A stretch of DNA of 64,000 nt. Origin: Pseudomonas migulae (GTDB taxonomy: Bacteria; Pseudomonadota; Gammaproteobacteria; Pseudomonadales; Pseudomonadaceae). The notes below the pieces were generated by a model. It was not told the DNA's origin, made no database searches, and saw only the letters and a list, made by a program, of their open reading frames with translations. The stretch covers positions 1,137,501 to 1,201,500 of the forward strand of contig NZ_JALJWR010000001.1 in NCBI RefSeq assembly GCF_024169315.1. Direction: 5' to 3'. Positions 53,263-61,832 of this stretch are shown one piece after another. Positions within the stretch are counted from its first letter, which is position 1. Every line of letters starts with the position of its first letter. A program made the position numbers and the translations under genes.

Positions 53263-55680
53263 TCAGAAATTGATCGTGGTTTGCAGGCCAAATGTCCGAG
53301 GCGCCACATAGGAGGTCGGATAGACCCCGCGCTGGTTGACGATTTGCGACAGCACCTTGTTGGATTGGTCGGTCAGGTTGTTGACGAAGCCCGTGACCTG
53401 CCATTTTTTACTGGCGGCCTGATACGTCACGCGAGCGTTGCCGGTCCAGTAGTCGGGGGTTTCCTGAACCGGATCTTCCTGCACCGTGGCGTTGTGATAG
53501 ATGTGGCTTCTATAGGCCCAGTCAGTCCCCAGGATGACTTGCCCGCCGATGGCAACTGGTATCCGGTAGTCGGTATCGAATCGGAAAGAGGTTTCCGGTG
53601 TCCGGTAGAACTTGTTGCCGCTGGCATCCAGGCTCACGCCGCCGATGGTGTACTCGAAGTTGGTGTACTCGGCACGCAGCAGCCCGAGACTGGTGGTGAC
53701 CCGCCAGAATTCGGTGGGCAACGCTTCGATCTCGAACTCGACACCCTTGACCTGGCCGTCGGAGCTGCCGGCGGTGCTGGTGATGGTGGTGCCCGGCACC
53801 TGTTGCTGGATGTTGAGTTGCAGGTTCTTGATGTCGTAATAGAACAGCGACACGTTGGCATTCAGGCGCCCGCCGAGCCAACTGGTTTTCAGCCCCAGTT
53901 CGTAATCGGTGAGGGTTTCCGGATCGGTTTCAATGATGCCCCGATTGACGATTGCCTGGTTGAAACCGCCGGAACGAAAACCGGTGGCGATCCGCGCATA
54001 ACCGAGAATGTCATCGGTGAAACGATACTCCGGGGTGATGTCCCAAGTGGTCTGGCTCCAGTCGGCATCCTTGCTCAATGACAGCGGCGCGACCAGTCCG
54101 GAACCCCTGACCGAATCCGGCGTACCCCCAGGCTGGGTGACGATCACCACGTTCTGGTTGGCAGGGGTGTCCTGGACCGTCAGGGTGGTTTCGGTAATCT
54201 CCTTGGATTCCCAGGTCTGGCGCAGGCCCAGGGTCAGCGCCGCACGGTCAGTGAAGCGGAACTTGGTGTTGCCGAACAGGGCGAAGCTCTTGGCGTCCTG
54301 GTCCCAGGAACTGCTGCTGTACTGTTCTTGGGTGGTGCCGCTCTTGAAGCGGATCGAGCTGGTGTCACTGTCGGCCTGCAAGTCGTAGTAATAGGCACCG
54401 AGCATCCAGGTCAGGCGCTGATCTGCTGGAGAACTCAAGCGCAGCTCCTGGGTGAACTGCCGGGACGAGGTATCGCCCAGGGTGCTGGTCTGGTCGAGCA
54501 AGGTTCCCGGTGGCACGCCGGCACGCACGTCGGTGTCGCCATCACCGTGGCTGAAGGCGGTGATCGACGTCAGGGTGTTTTCTTCCAGGTACCAGTTCAA
54601 CTTGAGGCTGAGGCCGACCTGGGTGTTCTCGCCGGTACTTTTGCCGCCCCAGAAATCACTGCGGTTGTCCGGATCGTCGCCATAGGGCGGGATATAGGAA
54701 CCCCCGCCCTGCCGGATGGCTCCACCGGGGTTGGGCGTGGTGACGTTGTTGACGCTGGTGGCGCCGACCAGAAAGTTCGGCGGGTTGCCGGTGTGCAGTT
54801 CCCGCACGTTGAGGCTCAGCAGCGCATCGAGGTTGTCGCCGAAGTTGCCCAGCAGCTGGAAGCGACCGTTGAAGTCTTCCAGCTGGGGGCCGGTTTCATC
54901 GGTGACGATGTTGTCCGCCCAGCCATCGCCTTTCTCGTAATAAATGGCTGCGCGGCCCGCCAGCTTGTCGTCGACCAATGCACCGCCACTGGCGGCTTCG
55001 AGGGTTCGTTTTCCGTAGCTGCCGATGCCCAGCTTGGTGTAGCCGCTATTTTCGAAAGTCGGTTTTTTCGAGATGAAATGGATCGCGCCGCCGGTGTTGT
55101 TCTTGCCCCACAAGGTGCCTTGCGGACCACGCAGGACCTCGACCCGTTCCAGGTCGAACAGCGGAAAGTTCTGGTCGCCCTGCAGGCCGATCACCACTTC
55201 GTCGACGTAGATCGACAGCGGCCCTTCCTGGTTGGCGTTGGGATCGTTGGTGCCGATCCCGCGCAGGAACCAGCGGGGTTTGCCGGTGCGCCCCCCGGTG
55301 TTGCTGCTGGACTGGGCCGACAGATTAGGCGCGAGACGCTCGACGTCGGTCGAGGTGGTGATGTCCTTGTCGCGGATGGCCTCACCGGAAATCGCGGTGA
55401 TCGGGATCGGTACGTCCTTGAGTTTTTCCGAGCGCTTCTGCGCGGTGACCACCACCGTATCCAGTTGATCGTCCTGTTCGCCAACCTGCGGATTCTGCTC
55501 GGTGCCGGCCTTCGCGGCGGGTTGTGCGGCGAAGGCCGAACCCGCCAGCAGACTGGCCGTCAGGCCACCGATGCATGCATGGGAGACGGCCTGAGCCAGA
55601 GTTTTCTTGAAATAACGCGAAGTATCCGGAACGAGCAAAGCAACGCTGGCTTTGCCTCTTTGTATATTCAGGCGCGACAT
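53263..55680 (-). CDS. TonB-dependent outer-membrane receptor
   Basis: 805 residues from MSRLNIQRGK, with AAGGAA upstream. An extended signal region ends near SAFAAQP; TonB-box-like DTVVVTAQKR; plug domain with VLRGPQGTLWGKNNTGGAIHFISKKP; 22-strand barrel ending NLTDQSNKVLSQIVN...FGLQTTINF with terminal Phe. No N-terminal STN signalling domain. The plug motifs are those of the general TonB-receptor class, which also imports non-siderophore organics. It has its own sigma-54 promoter and is divergent from the DszB/DszA-like operon, so its ligand is probably an organosulfur compound, not iron. Confidence 0.92.
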   Translation of the reverse strand: MSRLNIQRGKASVALLVPDTSRYFKKTLAQAVSHACIGGLTASLLAGSAFAAQPAAKAGTEQNPQVGEQDDQLDTVVVTAQKRSEKLKDVPIPITAISGEAIRDKDITTSTDVERLAPNLSAQSSSNTGGRTGKPRWFLRGIGTNDPNANQEGPLSIYVDEVVIGLQGDQNFPLFDLERVEVLRGPQGTLWGKNNTGGAIHFISKKPTFENSGYTKLGIGSYGKRTLEAASGGALVDDKLAGRAAIYYEKGDGWADNIVTDETGPQLEDFNGRFQLLGNFGDNLDALLSLNVRELHTGNPPNFLVGATSVNNVTTPNPGGAIRQGGGSYIPPYGDDPDNRSDFWGGKSTGENTQVGLSLKLNWYLEENTLTSITAFSHGDGDTDVRAGVPPGTLLDQTSTLGDTSSRQFTQELRLSSPADQRLTWMLGAYYYDLQADSDTSSIRFKSGTTQEQYSSSSWDQDAKSFALFGNTKFRFTDRAALTLGLRQTWESKEITETTLTVQDTPANQNVVIVTQPGGTPDSVRGSGLVAPLSLSKDADWSQTTWDITPEYRFTDDILGYARIATGFRSGGFNQAIVNRGIIETDPETLTDYELGLKTSWLGGRLNANVSLFYYDIKNLQLNIQQQVPGTTITSTAGSSDGQVKGVEFEIEALPTEFWRVTTSLGLLRAEYTNFEYTIGGVSLDASGNKFYRTPETSFRFDTDYRIPVAIGGQVILGTDWAYRSHIYHNATVQEDPVQETPDYWTGNARVTYQAASKKWQVTGFVNNLTDQSNKVLSQIVNQRGVYPTSYVAPRTFGLQTTINF

Positions 55681-55742
55681 TAAGTATTTCCTTTGCAGGC
55701 ACAGGCAGTGGAGGGTCTGACAACTAAAATCAAACTTGAAAT

Positions 55743-55758
55743 AGCAGAAACTGTGCCA
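55743..55758 (-). promoter_or_regulatory. sigma-54 promoter of the TonB-dependent receptor gene
   Basis: On the minus strand TGGCAC-AGTTT-CTGCT has GG (55757-55756) and GC (55745-55744) exactly 10 bases apart, matching the -24/-12 consensus TGGCAC-N5-TTGC at nearly all key positions. The predicted transcript starts about 50 bases before the receptor ATG. Confidence 0.75.
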
Positions 55759-56251
55759 TCTGCTATTAGCCACCTGAAACCCACTCAGCGCTTGAAAGAA
55801 ACAAGTTAAAGCCCCAACAAGTTCGTTGCACTTATGTTGCAAGCCAGACAACCCACTGCTGTTTGACTGCTGATTCTCCAGCACCCTTCGGCCTGGAGTT
55901 TTTCTTCCATATAAACAGTTAAATTCTGAAGCCGATGAACTGCGACATTTAAAGATAAGCTAATAACCAAACCACAAGGTCGCCACAACCCCGTATCTGC
56001 TGGACTTTACGCCTTCTGCTTGTGCGTTGCCTGCCTGGCAGCAATCGCTTCGGGAAAGTGCTGCCTATGCAGCAGCGTCTGGAAACGCCTGGCAATTACC
56101 CGCTATTTACTTATTCATCCACGCAAAAACAAATCCCGCCATTCCACCTTCTAAAAAAACCCACAAAGCCTTATTTCACGGGCCTCTCGCCGACTTCCAA
56201 CAACAACAAAAACAATACTCACAACCCTCAAACAACCCACCTTTAAAAGTT

Positions 56252-56267
56252 TGGCATGGAGTGTGCT
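56252..56267 (+). promoter_or_regulatory. sigma-54 promoter of the DszB/DszA-like operon
   Basis: TTGGCATGGAGTGTGCT has GG (56253-56254) and GC (56265-56266) with exactly 10 bases between, a good -24/-12 match. The predicted start lies about 35 bases before the first ATG (56313). Confidence 0.75.
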
Positions 56268-56312
56268 CTATTGATTAATGTCAATCTTCACCATCCCACT
56301 CGAGGACGTTCC

Positions 56313-57362
56313 ATGAGCACTTCCACTAACCCTGTAAAGTTGTTCTATACCCGGTGCGGTGCTGCCACTGCCTCGGCGCTGGCGATCCGCAAAAACTGGC
56401 TGCAGGAAGAGTTCGCCGCTCCGGGAACCGAGCTGCACTCCCTGCGCGATTCGGACAGCCTGGCCGTGCGCAATGCCCACTACCATCACCAGCAGAGCGG
56501 CCTGTTTCGCGAAGGCGGCAACATCCCGCCGATCTGGGCCAAAGGCAGTGGCCAGGACACCGTCGTCGTCGGTATCACCTGGCTCGATGAATACCAGGGC
56601 ATCCTCACCCGCGCCGACAGCGGCATCCGCGAAATCGCCGACCTCAAGGGCAAGCGCCTTGGTGTGCCACTGCACAGCAACGCCGTGATCGATTTCCAGC
56701 GCGGTGCTGCCCAACACGGTTTTGCCACGGCGCTGACGCTGGCCGGCCTGAGCCCTGAAGACGCCACCTTCGTCGACCTCGAAGCCCCCAGCTACGACAG
56801 CGAAGACGGCCCGCGAAAAATTCGCGACGAGCGTCCGGACGTGGCGATAGAGGCCCTGGAAAACGGCACTGTGGACGCGATCTTCCTGCGCTTTGCCCGC
56901 GGTTATCGCCTGTCCCGGGACCCGCGTTTCCATCAAGTGATCAACATCAATGAACTGCAGGATCCGCTGCTGCGGGTCAACAACGGCACGCCACGCCCGA
57001 TCACCGTCGACCGACTGTTCCTCGAGCAACACCCGGAACTGGTGGTGCGTTACCTCGCCGTACTGCTGCGGACCGCCGAATGGGCCGCCGCCCATCACGA
57101 AGAAGTGGTGCAACTGCTGATCCCGGAAGACCGCAACGCCACGGCGGCCGAAGTCATCGGCTCCCACGGCCCGGACGTGCACCGGTCGTTCACCCCCAAA
57201 TTGACCCCCGAGTACATCGAAGGGCTGACCGTGCAGAAAAATTTCCTGCGCGACTGGGGCTACCTCAAAGCCGATTTCGAGGTCAGCGACTGGATCGTCA
57301 GCGGCCCGTTGGAGCAGGCACAGAAACTCGTCGAGCAGGAAAGAACCGACGCGGCCGCCTGA
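56313..57362 (+). CDS. DszB-like sulfinate desulfinase (substrate-binding-protein fold)
   Basis: 349 residues, no signal peptide, so cytoplasmic. It has the NMT1/SsuA-type fold used by 2-(2'-hydroxyphenyl)benzenesulfinate desulfinase DszB (365 residues). DszB needs Cys27, His60 and Arg70; here Cys15 (FYTRCGAA), His56 and Arg66 (AHYHHQQSGLFREGGNIPP) take the same places, with the His-Arg distance and following GGxIPP kept. The C-terminal KLTPEYIEGLTVQKNFLRDWGYL also parallels DszB. Expected role: hydrolytic removal of sulfite from a sulfinate. It might instead be misannotated as a transport binding protein; absence of a signal peptide argues against that. GAGGACGTTCC precedes the ATG. Confidence 0.8.
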   Translation: MSTSTNPVKLFYTRCGAATASALAIRKNWLQEEFAAPGTELHSLRDSDSLAVRNAHYHHQQSGLFREGGNIPPIWAKGSGQDTVVVGITWLDEYQGILTRADSGIREIADLKGKRLGVPLHSNAVIDFQRGAAQHGFATALTLAGLSPEDATFVDLEAPSYDSEDGPRKIRDERPDVAIEALENGTVDAIFLRFARGYRLSRDPRFHQVININELQDPLLRVNNGTPRPITVDRLFLEQHPELVVRYLAVLLRTAEWAAAHHEEVVQLLIPEDRNATAAEVIGSHGPDVHRSFTPKLTPEYIEGLTVQKNFLRDWGYLKADFEVSDWIVSGPLEQAQKLVEQERTDAAA

Positions 57363-57400
57363 AACCTTAACCACGCATCAGCCTATTCTGGAGATCCACC

Positions 57401-58075
57401 ATGTCCGCTTTCGAAACCACCAATGACATCGACCTGGTCGCCTACATCGATCAAGCCCGGGCCGATGCCGTCCACGCCTTTGAAACCCTGCGCGAGAACG
57501 GCACCCTGTCCGCCAGCCTGACCTTCCACATCTCCCACCGTATTCCCGGTACCGACCAGTTGCTGGGAATCCGTTTCCCCGGTGGCCTGGCGCGCGACCA
57601 GGCACCGAAAGTCAGCGTCTCGGCCTTCTCGGAAAACCCCGGTTCACTGATCAACGAACCGCGCCTGGAAGCCGACACCGTGATCCATGTGCACACCGCG
57701 TGGCTGTCCGCCTGGTCGCTGGCCCACAAGCCGTTCCCGATCCTTTATGTGGCCGCCGCACGACACCTGCTGGCACGGGAAATCCCCAACCATCTGGAGC
57801 GCACCCGCAGCCCGCTGGAAGTCATCCGCGAGCGTCTCGACAAGCACCCGGAACTGGCACCACCGCCGGCCCTGCTGGAATCCAATGGCGGTGCCAACTT
57901 CTGGGGCACGGGCATCCTGAAAACCGCCGAGACCATCCTCTTCGTCGAAGAGGCCGCGCGCTTCCAGGCGATTGCCGAGCAGCTCGGCGGCGCCCAGGTA
58001 TACACCCCGGGCGCACTGGAACTGCAATGGAAACGCACCGGCCTGCTGGAGAAATCCAAAGCCTTCACCGGCTGA
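57401..58075 (+). CDS. class II aldolase/adducin-like protein with an altered metal site
   Basis: 224 residues from ATG with GGAG upstream. The class II aldolase fold is seen in SHRIPGTDQLLGIRFPGGLARD and VIHVHTAWLSAWSLAHKPF; His96 and His98 are the first two zinc ligands. The usual third-ligand segment NHGxxxWG reads NGGANFWG (162-169), so that His is Gly. An intact HTIL-type helix FVEEAARFQAIAEQLGG follows. Family members cleave or epimerise sugar phosphates; here a lyase or hydrolase acting on the carbon part of the imported compound is possible. It lies 38 bases after the desulfinase-like gene. Confidence 0.78.
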   Translation: MSAFETTNDIDLVAYIDQARADAVHAFETLRENGTLSASLTFHISHRIPGTDQLLGIRFPGGLARDQAPKVSVSAFSENPGSLINEPRLEADTVIHVHTAWLSAWSLAHKPFPILYVAAARHLLAREIPNHLERTRSPLEVIRERLDKHPELAPPPALLESNGGANFWGTGILKTAETILFVEEAARFQAIAEQLGGAQVYTPGALELQWKRTGLLEKSKAFTG

Positions 58076-58087
58076 ATCGGCGGATCC

Positions 58088-58174
58088 GGGGCGCCGTGCG
58101 CCCCTGACCGGCGAGAGGCTGTAGAGCCTGGGTACGCGCTGCGTACCCAAACCATGGGGTGTGCCTGGCACACC
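58088..58174 (+). promoter_or_regulatory. three tandem hairpins in an intercistronic gap
   Basis: GGGGCGC-CGT-GCGCCCC (58088-58104), GGGTACGC-GCT-GCGTACCC (58130-58148) and GGTGTGC-CTG-GCACACC (58158-58174) follow each other within 87 bases before the monooxygenase start. None has a T-run, so they are probably mRNA processing or stability elements that set different levels for the genes on either side. Confidence 0.7.
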
Positions 58175-58204
58175 TTCGGGCCCCGTATTCAGAGAGACGC
58201 ACCC

Positions 58205-59548
58205 GTGAGCCACGACAACAGCAAAAAACGCCAACTGGCCCTGAACGTATTCCTCCACCGTTTCGGCCATCATCCCGAGGCCTGGCGCCACCCCAGTTCA
58301 CAGGGCAACGGTCGCCTGGACCTGGCCTGGTGGATCAACGCCGCCAAGCTGGCCGAAGCCGCAAAGTTCGACACCTTTTTCGTCGCCGACTTCATCGGCC
58401 GTTCCGGTGACATCACCCCGCAGACTGGACGCAGCGGGCAAAACTATCAGTTCGAACCCTTTACCCTGTTATCCGCCATCGCCGCCGTGACCGAGCACAT
58501 CGGCCTGGTGGCGACCGTCAATACGAACTACGACTCGCCCTACCATGTGGCGCGCAAGTTCACCTCCCTGGACCACCTGAGCGGCGGTCGCGCAGGCTGG
58601 AACGTGGTCTCGTCGTTTTCCGAGCACACCGCGAAGAATTTCGGCATCGACGAGCCGCGCTCCCACGAAGAACGATACGAGCGCGCCGCCGAATTCATCG
58701 CCGTCACCAAGGCCCTGTGGGACACCTGGGATGACGACGCTTTCGACAATCCGGATCGCCAGGCCGGGGTGTTCTACGAAACCCGTTCGGCACATCCGGT
58801 CAACCACAAGGGCAAGTACTTCGACGCCGAAGGACTGCTGGATTTCCCCCGCCCGCTCCAGGGTTACCCGGTCATCGTGCAGGCTGGCAACTCGGAAACC
58901 GGGCTCGAATTCGCCGCTCGCGAAGCGGAGATGACCTACGCCTCGGCCCAGTCGCTGGACGTGGCCAAAGCCTATTACGCCAACCTGAAAGGCCGCATGG
59001 CGAAATACGGACGCGACGAAGACCAGCTGAAAATCACCCCGGGCCTATCGGTGGTGGTCGCCGAGTCCGATCAGGAAGCCCAGGACCGTTTCAACGAACT
59101 GCAGCAGCTGGTGGACGTGAGCAACATCAGCTTTGGCGGCTTCGATCTGTCCGGCTACCCGGTGGACGGTCCCCTGCCCGACCTGCCCTACCAGGCAGAA
59201 GCCAACGGCAAGGGGCGATTCCAGCAACAACTGGACCTGGCTCGCCGGGAGAACCTGTCGATCCGTGAGCTGGTCCTGCGTTTCCGCGTCTCGCGCGGCC
59301 ATCTCCAGGCCATCGGTTCGGTCAAGACCGTGGCCGACATCATCGAACAGTGGTTCGTCGAACGCGGCGCTGACGGCTTCAACGTGGTGCCGCCCTACTT
59401 GCCCCAGGGCTTCGAGGACTTCACCCGGCTGGTCGTCCCGGAACTGCAGCGACGCGGGATCTTCCGTACCGAATACGAAGGCAAGACCTTCCGCGAAAAC
59501 CTCGGCCTGAAACGCCCGGGCAATCCTCGCGATACCCGCAGCGCTTGA
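58205..59548 (+). CDS. FMN-dependent monooxygenase of the NtaA/SnaA/DszA family
   Basis: 447 residues. The GTG at 58205 with GAGAGAC upstream is the start; earlier codons fall in the hairpin region. Family landmarks: LNVFLHRFGHHPEAWRHP, FDTFFVADFIGRSGD, VATVNTNYDSPYHVARKFTSLDHLSGGRAGWNVVSS, HEERYERAAEF, and PRPLQGYPVIVQAGNSETGLEFAA. It uses FMNH2 and O2 to cleave C-S or C-N bonds; DszA turns sulfones into sulfinates, the substrates of DszB. No flavin reductase gene is visible in the operon. The pairing with the DszB-like protein suggests sequential oxidation and desulfination. Confidence 0.92.
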   Translation: MSHDNSKKRQLALNVFLHRFGHHPEAWRHPSSQGNGRLDLAWWINAAKLAEAAKFDTFFVADFIGRSGDITPQTGRSGQNYQFEPFTLLSAIAAVTEHIGLVATVNTNYDSPYHVARKFTSLDHLSGGRAGWNVVSSFSEHTAKNFGIDEPRSHEERYERAAEFIAVTKALWDTWDDDAFDNPDRQAGVFYETRSAHPVNHKGKYFDAEGLLDFPRPLQGYPVIVQAGNSETGLEFAAREAEMTYASAQSLDVAKAYYANLKGRMAKYGRDEDQLKITPGLSVVVAESDQEAQDRFNELQQLVDVSNISFGGFDLSGYPVDGPLPDLPYQAEANGKGRFQQQLDLARRENLSIRELVLRFRVSRGHLQAIGSVKTVADIIEQWFVERGADGFNVVPPYLPQGFEDFTRLVVPELQRRGIFRTEYEGKTFRENLGLKRPGNPRDTRSA

Positions 59549-59628
59549 GCTAGTCATGGAAGCCGTACCGACTTCTGCCGCCGGCTGCGGCGCAAGTCGT
59601 TTTTCTCACCGACGCTGGAACCGACGCC

Positions 59629-60690
59629 ATGCTGTATTACCTGTTGACTCGCCTGCTGGCGATGATCCCCACGCTGTTCGGGGTCCTGACCCTGACGTTC
59701 CTGGTCACGCAATTCGTCCCGGGCGGTCCGGTCGAGCAAGTGCTGAGCAACCTCGACCAGCAGAGCGCCCGCTCCGGTGCCGAAGGTGGCGTGGCCAGCA
59801 GCGGCTGGAGCTACAGCGGGCGCCAGGGCATCGACGAACAACAGGTGGTGCACCTGACGCGCCAGTACGGTTTCGATCAACCGGTCGGCGAGCGCTACGT
59901 GATGATGCTGAAGAACTTCCTGCAGTTCGACCTGGGGCAAAGTTACTTTCGCAACGAGAGCGTCTGGGAGCTGATCAAGTCCAAGCTCGGGGTCTCGGTG
60001 TCTTTGGGGATCTGGACCTTTGTCCTGACCTACCTGATCTCGGTGCCGCTGGGCGTGGCCAAGGCGGTGCGCGCCGGCAGCCGCTTCGACCTGATCAGCA
60101 GCCTGCTGATTCTCGCCGGCTATTCGATCCCCGGTTTCGTCCTCGGCGTGCTGTTGATCGTGCTGTTCGGCGGCGGTTCGTTCTGGGACGTGTTCCCGCT
60201 GCGCGGCCTGACTTCGGACAACTGGGACGAACTGAGCAGCATCGGCAAATTCACCGACTACCTGTGGCACATCACCTTGCCGGTCGCGGCCTCGGTGATC
60301 AGCACCTTCGCCCTGAAAACCCTGCTGACGAAAAACACCTTCCTCGAGGAAATCAGTCGGCAGTACGTGCTCACCGCCCGGGCCAAAGGTCTCTCGGAAC
60401 GCCGGGTGTTGTGGAAGCACGTTTTTCGCAATGCCTTGCTGCCGCTGGTGACCGGTTTTCCCGGCGCCTTCATCGCGGCCTTTTTCACCGGCAGCCTGCT
60501 GATCGAAACCCTGTTCTCCCTGGACGGGCTGGGCCTGCTGTCCTACGAGTCGATCAACAGCCGTGACTACCCGGTTGTCCTGGGCAGCCTCTACCTGCTC
60601 ACGCTGATCGGCCTGCTGACCAAGCTGGTGGGCGACATCGCCTATGTGCTGGTGGACCCACGGATCAAATTCGACGCCCAGGTGGCCTGA
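59629..60690 (+). CDS. ABC transporter permease (YejB/DppB-like)
   Basis: 353 residues, six predicted transmembrane helices, N-terminal motif YLLTRLLAMIPTLFGVLTLTFLVTQFVPGGPVEQ typical of YejB. The loop ARAKGLSERRVLWKHVFRNALLPLVTGFP is the EAA motif. YejB subunits carry the extra segment seen between helices one and two. The stop overlaps the next ATG by one base. Imports peptide-like or other bulky solutes. Confidence 0.92.
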   Translation: MLYYLLTRLLAMIPTLFGVLTLTFLVTQFVPGGPVEQVLSNLDQQSARSGAEGGVASSGWSYSGRQGIDEQQVVHLTRQYGFDQPVGERYVMMLKNFLQFDLGQSYFRNESVWELIKSKLGVSVSLGIWTFVLTYLISVPLGVAKAVRAGSRFDLISSLLILAGYSIPGFVLGVLLIVLFGGGSFWDVFPLRGLTSDNWDELSSIGKFTDYLWHITLPVAASVISTFALKTLLTKNTFLEEISRQYVLTARAKGLSERRVLWKHVFRNALLPLVTGFPGAFIAAFFTGSLLIETLFSLDGLGLLSYESINSRDYPVVLGSLYLLTLIGLLTKLVGDIAYVLVDPRIKFDAQVA

Positions 60691-61832
60691 TGACTTCGCA
60701 AACTGTTGCACCACCCTCGATCTGGCGCCGCTTCTGGCAGCGCCCACCCTACCTTCGGGCCCCGGTCGCGGATACCGACCTGGCCCCCGCCCTCACACCT
60801 GGCCGGCGCGTATGGTTGCGTTTCAAGCAGCACCGCCTGGGTTACTGGAGCCTGATCATTTTCACCTCGTTGTACCTGTTGAGCCTGGGGGGCGAGCTGA
60901 TCAGCAACGACAAGCCGCTGCTGATCTATTTCCAGCAGCACTGGTATTTCCCGTTGTTCGAGGACTACCCGGAAGCGGTCTTCGGCGGCCAGTTGCCGAT
61001 TCACGCCGACTACAACGACCCGTTTATCCGCGAGCAACTGGCACAGCCGGGGAACTTCGCGCTGTACCCGCTCAACCCCTATTACTACGACACCCTCAAC
61101 TACTTCTCCAACGCCGTGCATTACCCCGGCTCACCCACCGCAGAAAATCTGCTGGGCACCGATATCGCCGGCTACGACATCATTGCCCGGCTGCTCTATG
61201 GCTTCCGGGTCTCGGTAACCTTCGGCCTGGCGCTGACCTTCATCGGCACGGTGCTCGGGGTGTTGATCGGCGCCGTGCAGGGTTACTTCGCCGGCAAGAT
61301 TGACCTGTTCACCCAGCGCCTGATCGAGGTCTGGGGATCCCTGCCGGAGCTGTACCTGCTGATCATCTTCGCCTCGATCTTCGAGCCGAGCCTGATTCTG
61401 CTCTGCGTACTGCTGTCGCTGTTCGGCTGGATTTATCTGTCGGATTTCGTGCGTGCCGAGTTCCTGCGTAATCGTCAGCTGGAATACGTCAAGGCCGCGC
61501 GGGCCATGGGCCTGTCCCATGCCCAGATCATCTGGCGGCACATCCTGCCCAACAGCCTGACGCCGGTGATCACCTTCCTGCCGTTTCGCATGAGCGCGGC
61601 GATCATGGCGCTGGCCAGCCTGGACTTTCTCGGCCTGGGCGTCGAGGCACCGGCGCCGAGCCTTGGCCAGTTGCTGCTGCAGGGCAAGGAGAACCTCGAT
61701 GCCTGGTGGATCGCCGTGTCGGCCTTCGGCGTGCTGATGCTGACCCTGTTGCTCCTGACCTTCATGGGTGAAGCCCTGCGCAACGCCCTTGATACCCGCA
61801 TCGCCGACAAACCGCTGGCGGAGAACCTCTGA
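60690..61832 (+). CDS. ABC transporter permease (YejE/DppC-like)
   Basis: 380 residues with an N-terminal extension and a first helix at YWSLIIFTSLYLLSLGGELI, then a large periplasmic loop (about 75-165) characteristic of YejE, DGLTDIAGYDIIARLLYGFRVSVT-type entry to the membrane domain and an EAA loop ARAMGLSHAQIIWRHILPNSLTP. The next gene starts on its last base. Pairs with the YejB-like subunit. Confidence 0.92.
   Translation: MTSQTVAPPSIWRRFWQRPPYLRAPVADTDLAPALTPGRRVWLRFKQHRLGYWSLIIFTSLYLLSLGGELISNDKPLLIYFQQHWYFPLFEDYPEAVFGGQLPIHADYNDPFIREQLAQPGNFALYPLNPYYYDTLNYFSNAVHYPGSPTAENLLGTDIAGYDIIARLLYGFRVSVTFGLALTFIGTVLGVLIGAVQGYFAGKIDLFTQRLIEVWGSLPELYLLIIFASIFEPSLILLCVLLSLFGWIYLSDFVRAEFLRNRQLEYVKAARAMGLSHAQIIWRHILPNSLTPVITFLPFRMSAAIMALASLDFLGLGVEAPAPSLGQLLLQGKENLDAWWIAVSAFGVLMLTLLLLTFMGEALRNALDTRIADKPLAENL

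Larger units (their letters stand above)
55681..56312. other. divergent regulatory region between the receptor and the sulfur operon
   Basis: 632 bases without a credible gene. It holds a minus-strand sigma-54 promoter (55743-55758), a plus-strand sigma-54 promoter (56252-56267), a perfect palindrome TGCTGC CTAT GCAGCA (56059-56074), a near-palindrome TTGCCTGCC T GGCAGCAA (about 56028-56045) and GTTGCA repeats near 55833-55850. The palindromes sit between the two promoters at distances normal for enhancer sites. Short frames at 56022-56278 have low-complexity translations and are rejected. Confidence 0.75.

Noticed and set aside
53263..55680. Siderophore receptor with sigma/anti-sigma control
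   Set aside because: There is no STN domain, no ECF sigma or anti-sigma gene, and no Fur-box-like sequence that I could recognise upstream; sigma-54 control fits better.
54328..55683. A 451-codon plus-strand frame inside the TonB receptor gene
   Set aside because: It is antisense to conserved plug and barrel motifs and shows no recognisable domain.
56022..56278. Short plus-strand frames in the divergent regulatory region
   Set aside because: Low-complexity Asn/Thr/Lys translations, no start signals, and they overlap the sigma-54 promoter.
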